From Psychrobacillus sp. FSL H8-0483 (GTDB lineage: Bacteria; Bacillota; Bacilli; Bacillales_A; Planococcaceae): a stretch of 64,000 nucleotides of DNA. Both the position numbers and the translations under genes were made by a program. The DNA lies in NCBI RefSeq assembly GCF_038637725.1, contig NZ_CP152052.1, positions 186,001 to 250,000 of the forward strand. The letters run 5' to 3'. The notes below the pieces were generated by a model. It ran no database searches and had not been told where the DNA came from. It saw only the letters and a list, made by a program, of their open reading frames with translations. Shown piece after piece: positions 59,872 to 64,000 of this stretch. Each line of letters opens with the position of its first letter. Position 1 is the first letter of the stretch.

Positions 59872-60594
59872 ATGCCGATGCTAGAAATAAAGGAATTTGG
59901 CAAGCGATTCACCATTCATCATTTAGGGAAAACGATGCCTGCGATTGAACATATTAATTTCTCCTTGGAAGCTGGAGAATTTATAGGAATTGTAGGGAAG
60001 AGTGGCAGTGGGAAATCTACTATATTGAAAAGTATTTACCGCTCCTATTTACCCGATACAGGCGGGATCTTATATAACTCAAGTCGTTTTGGGGACATCG
60101 ATTTGTCGACCATTCCCGAAAGACAGATGTTGTATTTACGAAAGTATGAAATTGGCTACGTGTCCCAATTTTTAAATGTCATGCCGAGAACCACCTGCAA
60201 ACAGCTCGTTATAAATGCCTTACTGGAAATGGGCGAATCAAAGGAAGTTGCTCTTGTAGAAGCGGAAAAAGCATTAACTCATTTTGAATTAGATCCAAAA
60301 CTATGGGACAGCTATCCAAATACTTTTTCTGGCGGTGAAAAACTGCGCTTGAACATTGCTATGGCAACGGTTAAAAACCCAAGGTTATTATTGTTGGATG
60401 AACCAACTGCTAGTCTAGATCAGCAATCAAAACTAAAGGTTCGTGAAATCATCGAGAAGTTGAAAAACAAAGGAACAACCTTAGTAGGTATTTTTCATGA
60501 TATCGAATTTATGGAAGGTCTTTGTGATAAGGTTTTCGATATGCAAACAAGGCAACTGACTGTTGCGAAAGAAGTTGTTGGCAATGAAAGCTGA
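59872..60594 (+). CDS. phnL: PhnL, ABC-type ATPase of the C-P lyase system
   Basis: PhnL is the second ATPase associated with the C-P lyase complex. Walker A is GKSGSGKST, the signature FSGGEKLR and Walker B LLLDEPTASLD. The middle segment YVSQFLNVMPRTTCKQLV is characteristic of PhnL. AGGAGG precedes ATG 59872. The last codons overlap the PHP gene start. Confidence 0.93.
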   Translation: MPMLEIKEFGKRFTIHHLGKTMPAIEHINFSLEAGEFIGIVGKSGSGKSTILKSIYRSYLPDTGGILYNSSRFGDIDLSTIPERQMLYLRKYEIGYVSQFLNVMPRTTCKQLVINALLEMGESKEVALVEAEKALTHFELDPKLWDSYPNTFSGGEKLRLNIAMATVKNPRLLLLDEPTASLDQQSKLKVREIIEKLKNKGTTLVGIFHDIEFMEGLCDKVFDMQTRQLTVAKEVVGNES

Positions 60595-61387
60595 TTTACA
60601 TGTTCACAGTCGATACTCGGACGGTTCAGATCTTGTAGAATCGGTAATGAAAACGGCAAGTAAGCAAGGGGTAACGCATATTAGTTTTGTCGATCATGAC
60701 ACGGTTAAAGGCCTACCTGAAATAATCAAACTTGGTGAAAAATACGGCATAAAGGTGATACCTGGTATTGAAATTTCAGCTTACGACTTTAATCGAAACC
60801 GTAAAGTACATGTGCTGGGATATAACTATCATCCGGATGCTACCCACATACAGAAGATTTGCGAACCGCTACTGGACCGACGTCAGGCTCATTCTATTTG
60901 GCAGATAGAACAAATTACAACTGCTGGATATGAACTGGACATAGAGGCAATAAAGGAAACCGCTAAGCCTTCCGAGACCATTTACAAACAACATATTATG
61001 CACCATCTCACCGATGCGGACTATTCATCTTCTGAATATAATCAACTTTATAAAAGGTTATTTAAAGGAGACGGTGTTGCTGCTGGGGATATCGAGTATA
61101 TAGACGCTTTTGAAGCTGTGCAAGCAATTGTTGCAGACGGAGGACTAGCTGTCGTGGCGCATCCTGGTCAGTTAGATTCCTATGACATTATTCCAGAGCT
61201 TGTAGAGGTTGGCTTAGGGGGAATAGAACGGAATCATCTAGATCATACAGATGAAGACTATCAAAAGGTGGAAGTTATAGCTGGAAAATATGGATTGGTC
61301 ATGACGGGTGGTACAGATTTCCATGGTTTGTATGGAGCAACTATTGAAATTGGGGCTATTGTGAGCCCTTCATTCAACGAGTTGTAA
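60587..61387 (+). CDS. PHP-domain phosphoesterase, PhnPP-like
   Basis: This 266-aa enzyme belongs to the PHP family: metal ligands lie in ADLHVHSRYSDG, FVDHDT, IPGIEIS, VAHPG and TGGTDFHG. In Eggerthella a PHP protein in a phn operon opens and dephosphorylates the cyclic ribose phosphate made by PhnJ, replacing PhnP and PhnN. Neither is seen here, so the same role is likely. I chose ATG 60587, overlapping phnL; the frame from 60563 includes phnL codons. Confidence 0.8.
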   Translation, partial: KADLHVHSRYSDGSDLVESVMKTASKQGVTHISFVDHDTVKGLPEIIKLGEKYGIKVIPGIEISAYDFNRNRKVHVLGYNYHPDATHIQKICEPLLDRRQAHSIWQIEQITTAGYELDIEAIKETAKPSETIYKQHIMHHLTDADYSSSEYNQLYKRLFKGDGVAAGDIEYIDAFEAVQAIVADGGLAVVAHPGQLDSYDIIPELVEVGLGGIERNHLDHTDEDYQKVEVIAGKYGLVMTGGTDFHGLYGATIEIGAIVSPSFNEL

Positions 61388-61516
61388 AGAAGGTTAATAG
61401 TATTTAAAGATACTGTAAATTTACACAATTGGAAAATAATTTATGTTTAAATGTAAAAGTACGACTAGGTAAGAATCTTGCACTGCCATTTTATTTAGCG
61501 AAAAGGAGAATTATTA
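61388..61516. promoter_or_regulatory. Intergenic region before phnD
   Basis: A 129-bp gap in an otherwise tightly packed cluster. TTTAAA and TGTAAA 11 bp apart (61408 and 61419) are a weak PhoP-box resemblance. A separate promoter for phnDCE is possible but not demonstrated. Confidence 0.3.
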
Positions 61517-62557
61517 ATGAAGAAAAATTGGTCTATCATCAGCCTGTTTTTAGTAGTTGCTCTATTGTTATCTGCATGCTCAGAAGGAACTGCTGGAGCG
61601 AAGGAGTCGAAAGTGGACGACGTGATCACAATCGCTTGGTACCCAAATGAATCTGGTACAGATATGAAATCTTCACGTGATGAAATTGGTCGAGTAATTG
61701 AAGAAGCTACTGGTAAAAAAGTGGAACATCAGTTAACTACTGATTACGCAATTGCTATTGAAACATTAATAAACAACAACGCAGATCTTGCTTTCATGGG
61801 AGCGCAAGGTTATATCGAAGCTAAGAATGGAAACGATGCTATTCAACCATTAGTTGTACCTACTGGTAAATCAGGTACGTTAGATGATGCATTATACCAT
61901 AGCTGGTTAGCTGTAAATGTAGATGCACAAGATGATTTCAAAGTAGACGGAGAATTTTCTTTAGATACACTAGAACAAAAAAGTATGTCATTTGTTTCAA
62001 ATAGTTCAACATCAGGATTTGTGGTTCCATCATCATCAATTATCGCTCATTATGCAGAGAAGTCAGGCTTTGAAAATTTAGTACCAGAAGATTTGATGGA
62101 AGGCGGACCTCTTTTCTCTCAAGTATTATTCGGTAACTCACACCAAGGTTCTGCAGTAAATCTATTAAGTAACAATTCAGAGGTAGCGGCTTTCTGTGAT
62201 ACTTGCGTAGAAAACTACGTAGATGTGGTGGAAGGTGAAAAAAACAAAGCTGGATCCGTTTATAAAGTAAAAGATGACGCAGCAGAGCCTTTTAACACAG
62301 TACCAGGTAAAGAATTTGTTTTGATGTCTGTAACTCCGGTATTAAACGCACCATTCGCAGCAAATTTAGAAGCTTTAGGTCAAGAGGATTATGATACATT
62401 GCTAGAACTATTCACTTCAGATGAAGTGGCAAACAATGAAAAAATCTTTGTTCCTAAAGATTCAGGACAACCAGGATTATTCTTCAAAACGGAAAGTGAA
62501 AGATTCGCAGAAGTGGAAGACGCATGGTTTAACCCAATTCGTGAGCTTTCTAAATAA
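61517..62557 (+). CDS. phnD: PhnD, phosphonate-binding lipoprotein
   Basis: PhnD captures phosphonates outside the cell for the ABC importer. The type II signal peptide ends LLLSAC with the lipidated Cys near residue 21. The body is a periplasmic-binding fold with the family phrases IAWYPNESGTDMKSSRDEIG, ADLAFMGAQGYIEA and FGNSHQGSAVNLL. AAAGGAG precedes ATG 61517. It lies before phnC, separated by a hairpin. Confidence 0.93.
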   Translation: MKKNWSIISLFLVVALLLSACSEGTAGAKESKVDDVITIAWYPNESGTDMKSSRDEIGRVIEEATGKKVEHQLTTDYAIAIETLINNNADLAFMGAQGYIEAKNGNDAIQPLVVPTGKSGTLDDALYHSWLAVNVDAQDDFKVDGEFSLDTLEQKSMSFVSNSSTSGFVVPSSSIIAHYAEKSGFENLVPEDLMEGGPLFSQVLFGNSHQGSAVNLLSNNSEVAAFCDTCVENYVDVVEGEKNKAGSVYKVKDDAAEPFNTVPGKEFVLMSVTPVLNAPFAANLEALGQEDYDTLLELFTSDEVANNEKIFVPKDSGQPGLFFKTESERFAEVEDAWFNPIRELSK

Positions 62558-62583
62558 AAAAATGAATGGCATTAGTAAGGAAT

Positions 62584-62622
62584 TAGAGTATGCATGCGAT
62601 TACGTGCATGCTCTAATTTTAT
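62584..62622 (+). terminator. Hairpin between phnD and phnC
   Basis: AATTAGAGTATGCATG pairs with TGCATGCTCTAATT (one mismatch, short loop), followed by only a few T. It may partly terminate transcription, favouring the binding protein over the ATPase. Confidence 0.6.
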
Positions 62623-62649
62623 AAATTAGCTTAAAGGGAGTCGAATCAT

Positions 62650-63423
62650 ATGTCCTTAGTTAAAGTGGAGAAGTTAGGGAAATCATATAACGCAGAAACG
62701 AAAGTTTTAAAGGACGTTAGTTTTGAGGTAGGAGCAGGAGAATTTGTTTCCATCATTGGGTCATCAGGGGCAGGGAAATCAACACTTTTACGCTGTATTA
62801 ATCGAATGGTTGAAATCGATGAAGGAAAAGTCATTTTTGATGGTCTAGACGTAGGGACTTTGAACAAGAAAGAACTACGCAAAATGCGTACGAACATTGG
62901 CATGATCTTTCAACATTATAATCTCGTGCCGCGTTTATCGGTGATAGAAAATGTGCTACATGGTCGATTTGGATATAAAACAACGCTTCAAGGTATTCTG
63001 GGAAGGTTTTCAGAAGCAGAGAAGGAGCATGCCTTTTTCCTTCTTAAAAAATTAGGAATAGAAGAACATGCTTATAAACGATGCGATCAGCTAAGTGGAG
63101 GTCAACAACAACGTGTAGGTATTGCTCGCTCACTTATTCAAGAGCCAAAAATCGTTCTTTGTGATGAACCGATCGCTTCTCTTGATCCCAATGCATCCAA
63201 AGTGATTATGGATTATTTAAAAATGATTACGATGGAACTTAATATTACTTGCATCGTGAATTTGCATCAAGTGGAAGTTGCACGTGAATATTCTGATCGC
63301 ATTATTGGTTTAAGTAAAGGGAGCATCGTATTTGATGGACCAAGCTATAGACTGAATACAGACAGTACAGACTTAATTTATGGAACAAAAACTGTAGAGA
63401 AAAGACAGTTAGTAACTGTGTAA
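62650..63423 (+). CDS. phnC: PhnC, phosphonate importer ATPase
   Basis: PhnC drives phosphonate uptake with PhnD and PhnE. Walker A is GSSGAGKST, signature LSGGQQQR, Walker B IVLCDEPIASLDP and switch His in NLHQVEVA. The segment FQHYNLVPRLSVIENVLHGR is typical of PhnC. GGGAGTCG lies before ATG 62650. The 257-aa length is normal. Confidence 0.95.
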   Translation: MSLVKVEKLGKSYNAETKVLKDVSFEVGAGEFVSIIGSSGAGKSTLLRCINRMVEIDEGKVIFDGLDVGTLNKKELRKMRTNIGMIFQHYNLVPRLSVIENVLHGRFGYKTTLQGILGRFSEAEKEHAFFLLKKLGIEEHAYKRCDQLSGGQQQRVGIARSLIQEPKIVLCDEPIASLDPNASKVIMDYLKMITMELNITCIVNLHQVEVAREYSDRIIGLSKGSIVFDGPSYRLNTDSTDLIYGTKTVEKRQLVTV

Positions 63424-63435
63424 GGAGCAACCAAA

Positions 63436-64000
63436 GTGAATGAAAAAGTAATGAGAAACCAGCGGAAATGGCAGACGATACTATTTGCCACCATTATTAT
63501 CGTCTTGACGTATTTATCATCTGACATAACGAACTTTAATATCATTCATGGAATTGCAACGTTACCGAATGCCGTTACTTGGATATTCTCCAATATGATT
63601 GTTACCCAAGAAACCCTAGAAAGACTGCCGAAGATATTAGAAAAATTAGCCGAGACTATCCTTATGTCCATTGCAGCGACGACAACTGGGACTGTTGTTT
63701 CTCTCTTTTTAGGATTAATGGGATCTAAAACAACAGGAACGAGCAGAGTGTTAGGCATTTTTGCACGCTTCGTAGCATCTGTTGCACGAAATATTCCAGT
63801 CGTTGCTTGGGCATTAATATTGTTGCTTTCATTTGGTCAAAACTCGGTAACAGGTTACTTGGCGTTATTTGTTGGATCAGTTGGATTCTTAACGAGAGCA
63901 TTTATCGAATCCATTGATGAAGCGAGTCACAGTGCAGTGGAAGCATTGCAAGCAACTGGAGCCACATACTTTCAAATTGTCTATAAAGCAGTTATTCCCC
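63436..64000 (+). CDS. phnE: PhnE, phosphonate importer permease (truncated by window end)
   Basis: From GTG 63436, 7-8 nt after AAGGAG, the frame stays open to the window edge. The visible 188 residues contain a first membrane helix (ILFATIIIVLTYLSS), a long extracytoplasmic stretch, then MetI-like permease helices (ETILMSIAATTTGTVVSLFLG). The permease coupling loop begins near EALQATGATYFQIVYKAVIP (residues about 169-188), typical of PhnE. It follows phnC by 12 bp. Confidence 0.92.
   Translation, partial: MNEKVMRNQRKWQTILFATIIIVLTYLSSDITNFNIIHGIATLPNAVTWIFSNMIVTQETLERLPKILEKLAETILMSIAATTTGTVVSLFLGLMGSKTTGTSRVLGIFARFVASVARNIPVVAWALILLLSFGQNSVTGYLALFVGSVGFLTRAFIESIDEASHSAVEALQATGATYFQIVYKAVIP

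Noticed and set aside
1-64000. Prophage, plasmid or conjugative element
   Set aside because: No integrase, replication, relaxase, capsid or toxin-antitoxin genes are visible; gene content is that of a chromosome with small interspersed repeats.

Overview
The window reads as chromosomal DNA of a low-GC, Gram-positive, probably spore-forming member of the Bacillales. Support comes from AGGAGG ribosome sites with frequent TTG and GTG starts, a complete Lia envelope-stress operon, a Spo0M homologue, a YwaC-type alarmone synthetase, and TPP and cobalamin riboswitches of Bacillus type. A Planococcaceae/Caryophanaceae-like genus is my best guess; the sequence alone does not prove it. I see no rRNA, tRNA, CRISPR array, prophage or intact transposase.

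Layout. 1-6.6 kb: a repeat copy, a small ORF, ywaC on the minus strand, a two-component system with a small coupled membrane ORF, a DinB-fold protein and a FlaR-like P-loop kinase. 6.6-10.6 kb (minus): liaI-like, liaH, liaF, liaS, liaR and a distal small membrane coiled-coil gene. 10.7-13.2 kb: metallophosphoesterase, DedA protein and UppP. 13.5-17.1 kb: cobalamin riboswitch with terminator, then class I ribonucleotide reductase alpha and beta subunits. 17.5-30.9 kb: an ethanolamine-utilisation microcompartment operon (eutW, V, H, S, P, A, B, C, L, E, M, pduL, eutN, a second BMC hexamer protein and a malate dehydrogenase), with two terminator/antiterminator sites of EutV type. 31.1-34.8 kb: a two-component system divergent from a DUF418 protein. 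35.1-42.0 kb: VOC protein, DUF1697 protein, a TPP-riboswitch-controlled ykoFEDC thiamine-precursor ECF transporter, a D-2-hydroxyacid dehydrogenase and an Ig-like lipoprotein. 42.2-53.8 kb: another two-component system, decayed genes, a two-gene unknown membrane operon, spo0M, a TetR/ABC exporter operon, a second TetR operon with a palindromic consensus promoter, and a chemoreceptor fragment. 53.9-64.0 kb: a C-P lyase phosphonate operon (phnF, G, H, I, J, K, M, L, a PHP phosphoesterase, phnD, C and a truncated phnE) preceded by a PhoP-box-like array.

How the parts work together. Two neighbouring loci respond to or consume B12. The riboswitch should shut down the B12-independent reductase when cobalamin is present, while the eut operon makes an adenosylcobalamin-dependent lyase. 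The phosphonate and ykoFEDC operons are nutrient-scavenging units under phosphate-type and TPP control.

Interspersed repeats are the main unexplained structure: four copies of a roughly 285-bp element with GGGGCTGTCC inverted ends and an internal terminator hairpin, several copies of a second element that shares its core in opposite orientation, and two arrays with an exact 20-bp period.
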